Source: Nitrososphaeria archaeon (GTDB lineage: Archaea > Thermoproteota > Nitrososphaeria > Nitrososphaerales > JAAOZN01). Taken from it: a DNA stretch of 64,000 nucleotides. Position numbers and translations under genes: made by a program. The stretch lies in assembly GCA_029775855.1 (NCBI GenBank), contig JARVJZ010000001.1, positions 124,001 to 188,000 of the forward strand. The letters are read 5' to 3'. The notes below the pieces were generated by a model. The model was not told where the DNA came from, did not search any database, and saw only the letters and a list, made by a program, of their open reading frames with translations. Below are positions 44,095 through 51,556 of the stretch, in pieces. Positions within the stretch are counted from its first letter, which is position 1, and each line of letters begins with the position of its first letter.

Positions 44095-44553
44095 TTAGGT
44101 GGGTAAGGTGTATACTGGTTCTCTGCTTCTGCTACTCATCTCAACGAATGTCTCTGTATGTGTTATGCCCTCGATCGCCGCAAATTTGTTTGAGATGAGG
44201 TTATGGAGTTCATCTAAGTTTCGAGTCTTAACGAAGATTAGCAAGTCGAATCTACCTGTAACTTCGTGAACCGTTCTTACTTGGTCAAGTTCAAGCAGCT
44301 GCTCCATAACATTGCTTCTATATTTTGAGTCAACATTGGCCCCAACAATAGCGTCCACATTATATCCTAGTAACTCCTCGTTTACAATTACTGTAAACTT
44401 CTTTATCAACCCTCTCTTAACCAGACGCTTTATTCGACTGTAGACTACAGAAGGATTTACATTGATCTTCTTGCTTAGCTTAGGGACGGATAGACTGGCG
44501 TCTGAAACAAGTTCTTTAAGGATCTTCATATCAATATCGTCGATTTTACCCAT
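44095..44553 (-). CDS. Lrp/AsnC-family transcription regulator
   Basis: 152 residues. An N-terminal HTH (IDDIDMKILKELVSDASLSVPKLSKKINVNPSVVYSRIKRLVKRGLI) is followed by the RAM ligand-binding domain (VDAIVGANVDSK, VHEVTGRFDLLIFVKTRNLDEL). It lies downstream of the aspartate-semialdehyde dehydrogenase gene on the same strand, so control of amino acid synthesis is plausible. An inverted repeat sits in the spacer upstream. Confidence 0.94.
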   Translation of the reverse strand: MGKIDDIDMKILKELVSDASLSVPKLSKKINVNPSVVYSRIKRLVKRGLIKKFTVIVNEELLGYNVDAIVGANVDSKYRSNVMEQLLELDQVRTVHEVTGRFDLLIFVKTRNLDELHNLISNKFAAIEGITHTETFVEMSSRSREPVYTLPT

Positions 44554-44612
44554 TTATCATCTTCCCCACCTATTACTTGCAGAACAACTAGTTAATAAAC
44601 TTAAATATTATA

Positions 44613-44638
44613 GGTTAGTGTATCAAAAATCACTAACC
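44613..44638. promoter_or_regulatory. Inverted repeat between asd and the Lrp gene
   Basis: GGTTAGTG (44613-44620) and CACTAACC (44631-44638) are exact reverse complements with a ten-base A/T spacer. It lies past the asd stop and about 60 bases before the Lrp start on the minus strand. It could be the Lrp autoregulatory site or an asd 3' hairpin. Confidence 0.4.
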
Positions 44639-44647
44639 ATTAAATGC

Positions 44648-45733
44648 TTAAGTTAGGAAACCCTTTACCTCTAATAGCTCACCTACAAGAACAGCACCTT
44701 TGGCAGCACCCATCTTTGTGTTATGAGACACCAGCACATACTTTACACCATTTTCAAGCGCATCGTCAAGCCTAATCCTACCAACAGTAGTAGCCATACC
44801 ATCCTCTCTGTTGCGATCAAGCCTAGGCTGTGGTCTAAAAGGGTCGTCCAAGACATAAATCATCCTAGTTGGTGCAGATGGGAGACCAAGTTCCTTAAGT
44901 TCTTTACCAGCATCGCTCATCGCCTCTTTAACAGCCTCTACTGTCAAGGTTTTCTTTGCGGATACAAAAACAGACTCCGTATGCCCATCTTTAACATTCA
45001 CACGCGTGCAGGTACAGCTGACCTTAAATGGAGCGATTTCAATTCCCTTAGATCCGAGCTTACCAAGTATCTTAAGAGTTTCAGTCTGAACCTTCTCCTC
45101 CTCCTTCGGTATATATGGTATGACGTTGTCAAGTATGTCAAGGGCTAAGACCCCTGGGCTTCTACCTGCGCCGGAAACGGCTTGCATAGAAGTCATTAGG
45201 ACGCGGTTTATGCCAAATCTATCGTAGATTGGTTTAAGTGTGATAACAAGTCCAGTAGTTGTGCAGTTTGGAATAGGTGTGATAAACCCATTCCAACCTC
45301 TGCTCTCTTTTTGCCTAGATAGAAGTTCAACGTGCTCATTGTTAACACCTGGCACTATGATAGGTACATCAGGCTCATATCTGAAGGCTGAGGCTGTGCT
45401 TATAACGGGTTTCTTTTTAGCGTACTTTGGCTCGAGAAGAAGAGCTTGGTCAGATTCTAAGGCTGTGAAGACCAAGTCGCAGTCATCAACATTTAGGGTA
45501 GCCGCGTCTTCAACCTTCATCCTTAAAACCTCAGGATCGGGTTCTTCGTCGCAGAACCAAGCTAAGGCTCCGTTCTCTCGTCTAAGAGCCTCTTCATATG
45601 TTTTGCCAGCTGATCTCTGTGAAGCAGCAAGCTTGGCTATCTTGAACCAAGGATGCTTTTGAAGAGCTACCACAAACTGCTGACCTACTACACCTGTCGC
45701 ACCCACTATAGCTACTGAACGCATGCCAACCAC
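44648..45733 (-). CDS. asd: Aspartate-semialdehyde dehydrogenase
   Basis: 361 residues from GTG 45733, or 358 from ATG 45724. NADP-binding VAIVGATGVVGQQFV, catalytic Cys in ITPIPNCTTTGLV, and substrate-binding segment PFKVSCTCTRVNVKDGHTE are seen. It makes aspartate semialdehyde for Lys/Thr/Met synthesis. In Sulfolobales a paralogue of this family is malonyl-CoA reductase; with a 4-hydroxybutyryl-CoA dehydratase in the window that alternative deserves mention, but nothing in the sequence favours it. Confidence 0.92.
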   Translation of the reverse strand: MVGMRSVAIVGATGVVGQQFVVALQKHPWFKIAKLAASQRSAGKTYEEALRRENGALAWFCDEEPDPEVLRMKVEDAATLNVDDCDLVFTALESDQALLLEPKYAKKKPVISTASAFRYEPDVPIIVPGVNNEHVELLSRQKESRGWNGFITPIPNCTTTGLVITLKPIYDRFGINRVLMTSMQAVSGAGRSPGVLALDILDNVIPYIPKEEEKVQTETLKILGKLGSKGIEIAPFKVSCTCTRVNVKDGHTESVFVSAKKTLTVEAVKEAMSDAGKELKELGLPSAPTRMIYVLDDPFRPQPRLDRNREDGMATTVGRIRLDDALENGVKYVLVSHNTKMGAAKGAVLVGELLEVKGFLT

Positions 45734-45816
45734 CCTTCCACACAGACCAAATTATCTTTTTTGTAGCTATTTCAAGCAAAACGTAAAAATAAGTGGACTT
45801 GACCCTTCATAAACGA

Positions 45817-45910
45817 GCTCCGGTGGTGTAGCCCGGTCAAGCATAGCGGCCTTACCTGAAAACGGGGCTAGTCGAGTCGCTGACCGCGGGTTCAAATCCC
45901 GCCCGGAGCA
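45817..45910 (+). tRNA. tRNA-Glu(TTC) with an 18-nt intron inside the anticodon
   Basis: Acceptor GCTCCGG (45817-45823) with CCGGAGC (45903-45909), discriminator A. D arm GTG/CAT; anticodon stem GCGGC with GTCGC; T stem GCGGG/CCCGC with TTCAAAT. The 25-nt anticodon loop becomes the normal CTTTCGA (anticodon TTC) if 45854-45871 is removed, giving a 76-nt tRNA. The junctions split the anticodon after its first base (34/35), not at the usual 37/38. Reading TAC (Val) as anticodon is rejected because it would leave no proper loop and the body is Glu-like. Confidence 0.85.
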
Positions 45911-45951
45911 TCCTTTTAACCTTGCATCTAGTTTAGTGGTGTAATCTTTAT

Positions 45952-45974
45952 AATCTACGACATTGTCGTAGATT
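45952..45974. promoter_or_regulatory. Palindromic operator at the start of the iron-uptake operon
   Basis: AATCTACGACA and TGTCGTAGATT are exact inverted 11-base arms around one base. One more base pair on each side (45951/45975) extends it to 12-base arms. A TATA box TTTATAAT (45947-45954) overlaps its left edge and the ATG of the DtxR-like gene begins at 45975, so the operator covers the predicted transcription start of a leaderless mRNA. Likely bound by the DtxR-like protein it precedes. Confidence 0.72.
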
Positions 45975-46373
45975 ATGTTGGTGCATAAGGCGGTATCAGG
46001 TTTTTCACAAGGGCAAGAGGAGTTCCTTGAGTTAGTATATAGGCTGACCGCTTCGGGTAGAGCCGCTAAAACAAGTGTACTTGCCAATGAGCTAAAGACT
46101 ACTTTGGGCACTGTTACGAATCTTGTTGAGAGGCTTGAGAAGAAGGGGCTTGTGATCCATCAACCATACAAAGGTATCATTTTAACCTATAAGGGTAGGC
46201 GTGTTGCCTCTAATGTGGTTGAGAGGCATCGGCTTCTAGAGCTCTTCTTGATAAAGTTCCTTAAGATTCCTTCCAAGCGTGCGCATAAATATGCTTGTAA
46301 GATGGAGCACTCTGTTGACAAAGAAGTAGTTAGCGCTATCGCTAATCTTCTATCTAACAAAGGTGAGGCTTAA
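45975..46373 (+). CDS. DtxR/MntR-like metal-dependent repressor, short form
   Basis: 132 residues. A winged helix (SGRAAKTSVLANELKTTLGTVTNLVERLEKKGLVIHQPYKGIILTYKG region) is followed by the dimerisation/metal helices with ACKMEHSVDKEV, the Glu-His metal ligand motif of DtxR regulators. There is no C-terminal SH3-like (FeoA-type) domain; that domain is in the next gene. First gene of the feo operon, with a strong palindrome at its start codon. Expected to repress iron (or manganese) uptake when the metal is plentiful. Confidence 0.9.
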   Translation: MLVHKAVSGFSQGQEEFLELVYRLTASGRAAKTSVLANELKTTLGTVTNLVERLEKKGLVIHQPYKGIILTYKGRRVASNVVERHRLLELFLIKFLKIPSKRAHKYACKMEHSVDKEVVSAIANLLSNKGEA

Positions 46374-47019
46374 TCTAATGGTCTCTAGCAGCGAGGTCAA
46401 AGAAGTGCTTGAAATTATAACTTCAATAGATCCAGAGAGTAGAGGTGCTTCGCCACAAGATATAGCGACCAAATTAGGTTGGTCAATCGAAAAGACTCTG
46501 GAAAGGTTGAATGAGGGTTTAGCTAACGGTCTCCTCGAGCAACATAACTCCTTGTTCAAACTTACAGAAAAAGGCTTGGAAGAAATCTTAGCCCACAGAG
46601 CACAATATGTCCACGACAACCTAATACATAAAAGCAGATTGACCACTCTTATAGAGCGACTTAGAGGAAAATCCAGTAAAGACATGAAAGAGCACCTTCA
46701 AAGCACACATAGGTTAGACAGCGAAGCCTCTAACATCATCCAACATAACCTTCAAGCACTTAAAGGTCAAGTAGAGCAACTTACTCCCCTTACTGAGTTA
46801 AAACGCGGTGAAAGCGGAGAAGTCGTGTTCGTAGTCGCCGGTAGAGGGTTACTTGCTAGACTTGCCGCTATGGGTCTAACCCCCAAAGTAAAGGTTAAAG
46901 TTGTAAGGTCCGCCCCATTACATGGACCAATCGAAATCTCCCTTAGAGACATTTCGATAATATTAGGTTATGGTGTAGCCTCAAAGATCTATGTAAGGCG
47001 TATCTCAGATGTTAAGTAG
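46363..47019 (+). CDS. feoA: Winged-helix protein fused to FeoA domain
   Basis: 218 residues from GTG 46363, or 213 from ATG 46378. N-terminal winged helix (GASPQDIATKLGWSIEKTLERLNEGLANGLLEQ), helical middle (HLQSTHRLDSEASNIIQHNLQAL resembling a DtxR dimerisation region), and a C-terminal FeoA/SH3 domain from about residue 147 (LKRGESGEVVFVVAGRGLLARLAAMGL). It overlaps both neighbours by 11 bases. It may join FeoB function to sensing, or act as a second DtxR-type regulator. Confidence 0.85.
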   Translation: MRLNLMVSSSEVKEVLEIITSIDPESRGASPQDIATKLGWSIEKTLERLNEGLANGLLEQHNSLFKLTEKGLEEILAHRAQYVHDNLIHKSRLTTLIERLRGKSSKDMKEHLQSTHRLDSEASNIIQHNLQALKGQVEQLTPLTELKRGESGEVVFVVAGRGLLARLAAMGLTPKVKVKVVRSAPLHGPIEISLRDISIILGYGVASKIYVRRISDVK

Positions 47020-48988
47020 CAAAGCTCAACAGAGGCATCTAACTATCGCACTTGTAGGAAACGCAAATGTAGGAAAATCAGCCATATTTAATCAGCTAAC
47101 CGGGTTAAATCAAGTTGTCTCAAACTGGCCAGGCAAGACTGTTGAAAGAGCTGAAGGTGTGCTTCACTTTCAGAATTACATAATCAAAGTAGTAGACTTA
47201 CCGGGCATCTACTCCCTCTCAACCTACTCAATAGAAGAGTTAGTGACTAGAGATTATTTAGTTGAGGAGAATCTAGATGTTGTAGTTAATGTTATTGACG
47301 CATCAGCTCTTGAGCGGAACCTCTATCTAACACTTCAGCTACTCGAATTAGGCCTACCCTTGGTTATAGCCTTGAACCAAGTTGATTTTGCTGCAAAAAA
47401 AGGTTTAAGACTTGATGTTCAAAAGCTCTCTGACCTTCTAGCTGTCCCAGTAGTGCCAACAATCGCTGTAACAGGCTCGGGTATAAATGAGCTGCTGGAA
47501 GTATCTGTTAAAGCCGCTAAAGAAGGCATGAACAAAGTATCTTCTGCAATAAAGTATGGTAAGGAAGTTGAAGAGCAGCTCAACAAACTATCTTCTGTGC
47601 TCAAAGAAAAAGCACCTAACTTAACTTCAAAGTATCCTGCACGATGGTTGGCAATAAAACTCTTGGAGAAGGATCCCGTGGTTATCGAGTTGGTGAAGCG
47701 AGAAAAGATGGGTCAACAGATTCAAGTATTGGCTGAAGCAATTATAGAGCATTTAGAGAAGATACACGGTGAAAGCTCAATCTTTGTAATCGCATCAGAA
47801 AGATACAGCGTGGCTAGTAAGATAGCTGGTGAAGTCGTTAAAGTAGCTTCTCCACCCAAGCTCTCTATTGAAGAAAAACTAAGTGATGTTACCGCACGCG
47901 GAATAATTGGTTACCTAATACTTGTAGCTATCTTCACTGGCACCTTCGCAACCATATTTTACATAGGCGGCTTCCTAGTAACCCAGCTAGAGTTCATTTT
48001 TGGTGAACTACTCTTACCGATGGTGAACAGTCTCCTAAGCTTCGCATCACCTATCTTGACCACTATCATCGTTGACGGTATTCTGGGCGGCGTAATCGCT
48101 GGGTTGACTGTAGTCTTACCATATATTGTTCCCTTTTATCTAATTTTAGCTATACTGCAAGATAGCGGCTACCTCCCGAGAGCTGCTTTTCTTATGGATA
48201 ACTTTATGCATAAGATAGGCTTACACGGCAAAGCCTTCATCCCTCTACTCTTAGGCTATGGATGTAGTGTCCCAGCGTGTATAAGCTGTAGGATAATGGA
48301 GACTGATAGGGAGCGTTTTCTAGCAGCATTTGTAACTGTGTTGATTCCCTGCGCAGCTAGGACTGTAATAATCTTAGGCTTAGTAGGAAGATACCTTGGC
48401 TTACCCGCAGCTATATCAATATATGTCTTTAACCTGATTATTGTTTTCTTACTCGGTAGAATAGCTCATCGAACCTTTCCGGGCGAATCTGTTGGGTTGG
48501 TTATGGAGATGCCACCATATAGGAAACCACTTCTTAAAGTTGTGTTAGCGCAGACTTGGTCTAGGACTAAGGACTTCATTCAGATAGCCTTTCCTATAAT
48601 AATAGGAGGCTCGATTTTGCTTCAGTCGATGAATATGTCTGGTCTGCTTCAGAAAGCTGAAGAAGTTCTCGAACCCTTTACAAATCTTTGGCTCGGTCTA
48701 CCCAATTTCAGCATCATCCCCCTTGTATTTGGTGTATTACGTAAAGAGCTTGCTCTGATATTATTAGGAGACGTCGCAGGCACCTTTGACTTCTCTTTAG
48801 TCTTATCGCCTGTGCAGATGGTTGTGTTTACGGTGGTCAGCCTAATCTATATACCATGTATATCTACTATCGCTGCTTTAATACACGAATTTGGTGTAAA
48901 AAGAACCTTGCTTATAGTCTTCTTAAATATCACACTAGCCTTCATTATAGGAGGAGTAACCTATAGAATTCTCACCCCTCTACTCTGA
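47009..48988 (+). CDS. feoB: Ferrous iron transporter FeoB
   Basis: 659 residues. N-terminal G domain with G1 LVGNANVGKSAIFNQLTG, WPGKTVERAEG, G3 VDLPGIYSLS, G4 NQVD. A helical linker is followed by about ten membrane helices including two Gate-type segments (GCSVPACISCRIMETDRERFLAAFVTVLIPCAART, PLVFGVLRKELALILL). It imports Fe2+ across the cell membrane. It overlaps the FeoA-fusion gene. Confidence 0.96.
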   Translation: MLSSKAQQRHLTIALVGNANVGKSAIFNQLTGLNQVVSNWPGKTVERAEGVLHFQNYIIKVVDLPGIYSLSTYSIEELVTRDYLVEENLDVVVNVIDASALERNLYLTLQLLELGLPLVIALNQVDFAAKKGLRLDVQKLSDLLAVPVVPTIAVTGSGINELLEVSVKAAKEGMNKVSSAIKYGKEVEEQLNKLSSVLKEKAPNLTSKYPARWLAIKLLEKDPVVIELVKREKMGQQIQVLAEAIIEHLEKIHGESSIFVIASERYSVASKIAGEVVKVASPPKLSIEEKLSDVTARGIIGYLILVAIFTGTFATIFYIGGFLVTQLEFIFGELLLPMVNSLLSFASPILTTIIVDGILGGVIAGLTVVLPYIVPFYLILAILQDSGYLPRAAFLMDNFMHKIGLHGKAFIPLLLGYGCSVPACISCRIMETDRERFLAAFVTVLIPCAARTVIILGLVGRYLGLPAAISIYVFNLIIVFLLGRIAHRTFPGESVGLVMEMPPYRKPLLKVVLAQTWSRTKDFIQIAFPIIIGGSILLQSMNMSGLLQKAEEVLEPFTNLWLGLPNFSIIPLVFGVLRKELALILLGDVAGTFDFSLVLSPVQMVVFTVVSLIYIPCISTIAALIHEFGVKRTLLIVFLNITLAFIIGGVTYRILTPLL

Positions 48989-49026
48989 GATAAACTAAAA
49001 TCTAACCGTATAGTAAGAGATTTGAA

Positions 49027-50265
49027 TTGAATGCTAAAGAGGATATAGGCTTCCAAGAAGCCTACAACTTAACAGTAGTTAACGTTGAGCGTCTGGGCAA
49101 AGAGCTACTTTCCCTCAGCAAAGCCCTTGGAAGGGTATGCGCAGAAGACATATACGCTACCAGAAGCACGCCTTCAGCAGACGTCTCACTTAAGGACGGT
49201 TTCGCAGTCAGATCTATAGATGTAGAAGGCGCGAGCGCAACAAACCCCAAGCGGCTACGCATAATAGGTTCCTTGGCTGCAGGTGAGCAAAAGGTTCCCA
49301 CTTTAAAGGAAGGGTGTGCTATAAAGGTAACATCTGGTGCGCTTCTACCTAAGGGTGCTGAGGCTGTTGTATCAATCGAATTTACAGCTGAACACGGAGA
49401 TTACGTTGAAGTGTATGCCGACGCCGAGCCTGGTAGAAACGTATTAAAGAAGGGTTCAGACCTAGAGGCTGGTTCAAAGATCTTTAGTGAAGGAGAATTA
49501 CTCTACCCATCTGCAATAAGCCTAATAGCTGCAGGTGGAAAAAGTTCAATTTTAGTCTACCGCAGACCATCTGTTGAAATTATAGCAACGGGGAGTGAAG
49601 TGGTTGCTCTAGGAAAGAGGGTTGGGGTGGGCAAGATTGTTGCAACAAACCTTCTGAACATCTACAGCTGGCTAATATCCCTAGGGCTAAAGGTTAAGAG
49701 TTGTGTTGTTAAAGACGAAGTTAAAGCCATTAAGTCTGCACTTGGCCGAGCATTAACAAGGTCTGATGTTGTGTTGACAATCGGAGGTGCTTGGAAGAGT
49801 GAGAAAGACATCGTTGTTAAGATGCTAGATGAACTCGGCTGGAAAAAGATCTATCACAGAGTCAAGATGGGTCCGGGGAAGGCGATAGCCTTTGGACTGT
49901 TAGGTTCAAAAGTAGTATTTTGTTTGCCCGGAGGTCCACCTTCAAATGAAATGGCTTTTCTACAGCTTGTTTTGCCAGCTGTCCTCAAGATGTGCGGGTT
50001 AAAGAGGTCTGTAATTCCAGTCATTAAGGCTAAGCTGCTTCAAGAAGTTCATGGGCAGCTAGATTGGACTCAATTCGTCTATGGGATTCTTAAACAGAGT
50101 AGTGTGGGGTTAGTTGTTGAACCTTTAACCCTTAAGCGTAGGCTTCAAGATATGGCTGAAGCGAATTGCGTGTTTATGGTGCCAGAGGGTGTAGAGGTCT
50201 TGAGCGTTGGCTGCTCGGTCGATGTTCAACTTCTAAGACCACAAGCTTTAGCGCCTATGATATAG
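49027..50265 (+). CDS. moeA: Molybdopterin molybdenumtransferase MoeA
   Basis: 412 residues, TTG start (an ATG four bases later is out of frame). MoeA features: DVSLKDGFAVRS, VTSGALLPKGAEAVVSIE, GSDLEAGSKIF, VEIIATGSEVV, GKIVATNLLNIYSWL, VLTIGGAWKSEKDIV, and VFCLPGGPPSNEMAF. It inserts Mo (or W) into molybdopterin, serving the molybdopterin oxidoreductase and AOR enzymes in this window. The 3' end overlaps the convergent methyltransferase by 11 bases. Confidence 0.94.
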   Translation: MNAKEDIGFQEAYNLTVVNVERLGKELLSLSKALGRVCAEDIYATRSTPSADVSLKDGFAVRSIDVEGASATNPKRLRIIGSLAAGEQKVPTLKEGCAIKVTSGALLPKGAEAVVSIEFTAEHGDYVEVYADAEPGRNVLKKGSDLEAGSKIFSEGELLYPSAISLIAAGGKSSILVYRRPSVEIIATGSEVVALGKRVGVGKIVATNLLNIYSWLISLGLKVKSCVVKDEVKAIKSALGRALTRSDVVLTIGGAWKSEKDIVVKMLDELGWKKIYHRVKMGPGKAIAFGLLGSKVVFCLPGGPPSNEMAFLQLVLPAVLKMCGLKRSVIPVIKAKLLQEVHGQLDWTQFVYGILKQSSVGLVVEPLTLKRRLQDMAEANCVFMVPEGVEVLSVGCSVDVQLLRPQALAPMI

Positions 50266-51109
50266 GTAGATGTATTAGGAAGTTGATTACTCCTAATACG
50301 AGGTAAATAGCTTCTTCAGTTCGTATCGTTGCTGTGCCTTGATTTGGCACAAAGTTCAAGATCAAGTTCGCTATGTTTTGTATAGTAGTTCCCTCATCTC
50401 TCAATATTTCTTGCAATCCTCTTTTCGGTGAACCGAATAGAATTAGACACTTTTCAGAAGAATGCAACATGTTTTGCAGCAGCCGCCAGTTTTCAGTAAT
50501 AGGCTGACCTAATCTAGATGTTGCTATTACAAGAATGGGTTTAAGGCTTCTGACTAACTTGCTTAGATCTTCTGTCTGTTTCACTGTAAAGCCCCAATAT
50601 CCTTTGATTCCGCTTCTGTCGATTATGCTGCAAGTCAATTCTGGTTCGACGGCTTCTATCTTCACAGCTACTCTACCTATGCCAACATTCTCTTTATGTA
50701 GTAGGTGTGCGGGCTTCGGTAGCCCAACGTCAACATAGTATGTTCCTGAGCGTCTGTAGCAGTATCCTTCTCTTATGTCTCCAGCCTTCACCTCGCTTAG
50801 ATCTGTTTTGACGAGGTGGCTAGGCGTGCGGAGTGGGGGCATTAGCCCCGCATATGCCAATTCGGGCATCTTTGGGAAGAGGTGTTTTCTTAGGTATTGT
50901 GGTGCTTCGACATATTGTAGTAGTATGCTGAGGAGCCTCTGATCTTCTCTCCTTCTCTCTCCTCTGTCGTGGTAAATGTATATCCTAGTTACTCGGTGTA
51001 TAGCACAAGCTCTTGCTATGTAGCCGGCTTTTTCAGTCTTCTCCTTAAGATCTACACACTCCATTAACGTTGAATCCGGTATTGCAACCCATAGTTCAGT
51101 GTTAGTCAT
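50255..51109 (-). CDS. SPOUT-class putative RNA methyltransferase (PF02598 type)
   Basis: 284 residues. It begins ELWVAIPDSTLMECVDLKEKTEKAGYIARACAIHRVTRIYIYHDRG, typical of the COG2106 SPOUT family, with a central OB-like insert (KPAHLLHKENVGIGRVAVKIE) and the knot-forming end LILFGSPKRGLQEIL. RNA target unknown; archaeal members sit near ribosomal genes and the human homologue is SPOUT1/CENP-32. Divergent from the PDCD5-like gene. Confidence 0.9.
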   Translation of the reverse strand: MTNTELWVAIPDSTLMECVDLKEKTEKAGYIARACAIHRVTRIYIYHDRGERRREDQRLLSILLQYVEAPQYLRKHLFPKMPELAYAGLMPPLRTPSHLVKTDLSEVKAGDIREGYCYRRSGTYYVDVGLPKPAHLLHKENVGIGRVAVKIEAVEPELTCSIIDRSGIKGYWGFTVKQTEDLSKLVRSLKPILVIATSRLGQPITENWRLLQNMLHSSEKCLILFGSPKRGLQEILRDEGTTIQNIANLILNFVPNQGTATIRTEEAIYLVLGVINFLIHLPIS

Positions 51110-51148
51110 CGCTGCATATCATCAGCTAAGCCTATAAATAGGCTAATA

Positions 51149-51556
51149 GTGTTGGCTTATTTAGATATGAGCACCATAGACGCCCAATCACCTGAAGATA
51201 AGGACCTCGAGCTTATTAGGGCTAGAAAGATGATGGAGTTGAGGAAGAAGCTGCTTAAGCAGAGTGAATCAGCGAAGAAACCTGACCCCAGAAGTATTTT
51301 GGTTTCAAGGCTCGTGGATAGGGGGTTAGATGTGCTTGAAACCGCTGAAAGAACGTACCCTGAGGAGACCAAGCTTGTTGTTAAGAAGTTAGCCGAGCTT
51401 ATAGAGCAAGGCTACATTAAGGGATATATTACTGGAGGAGAGCTACTGACTCTCTTTAGGGCTCTAGGCATGCCGATTCGCGTTGAAACGACTATATCTA
51501 TAGTGGAGGATGGGCGTCTAGTTCCGTTGGCGGATAAGCTGAGGGGTAAGGATTAA
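51149..51556 (+). CDS. PDCD5-like DNA-binding protein with extended C-terminus
   Basis: 135 residues from GTG 51149, or 129 from ATG 51167. The N-terminal helix DLELIRARKMMELRKKLLKQ and the segment DPRSILVSRLVDRGLDVLETAERTYPEETKLVVKKLAELIEQGYIKGYIT follow the PDCD5/TFAR19 pattern. About 25 residues beyond the usual end (VETTISIVEDGRLVPLADKL) are extra. Archaeal PDCD5 proteins bind DNA and may help folding. The match is pattern-based. Confidence 0.6.
   Translation: MLAYLDMSTIDAQSPEDKDLELIRARKMMELRKKLLKQSESAKKPDPRSILVSRLVDRGLDVLETAERTYPEETKLVVKKLAELIEQGYIKGYITGGELLTLFRALGMPIRVETTISIVEDGRLVPLADKLRGKD

Noticed and set aside
45817-45910. tRNA-Val(TAC) reading of the intron-containing tRNA
   Set aside because: It would leave a 25-nt anticodon loop or a wrong 3' loop half; the Glu reading gives a standard loop and the body matches tRNA-Glu.
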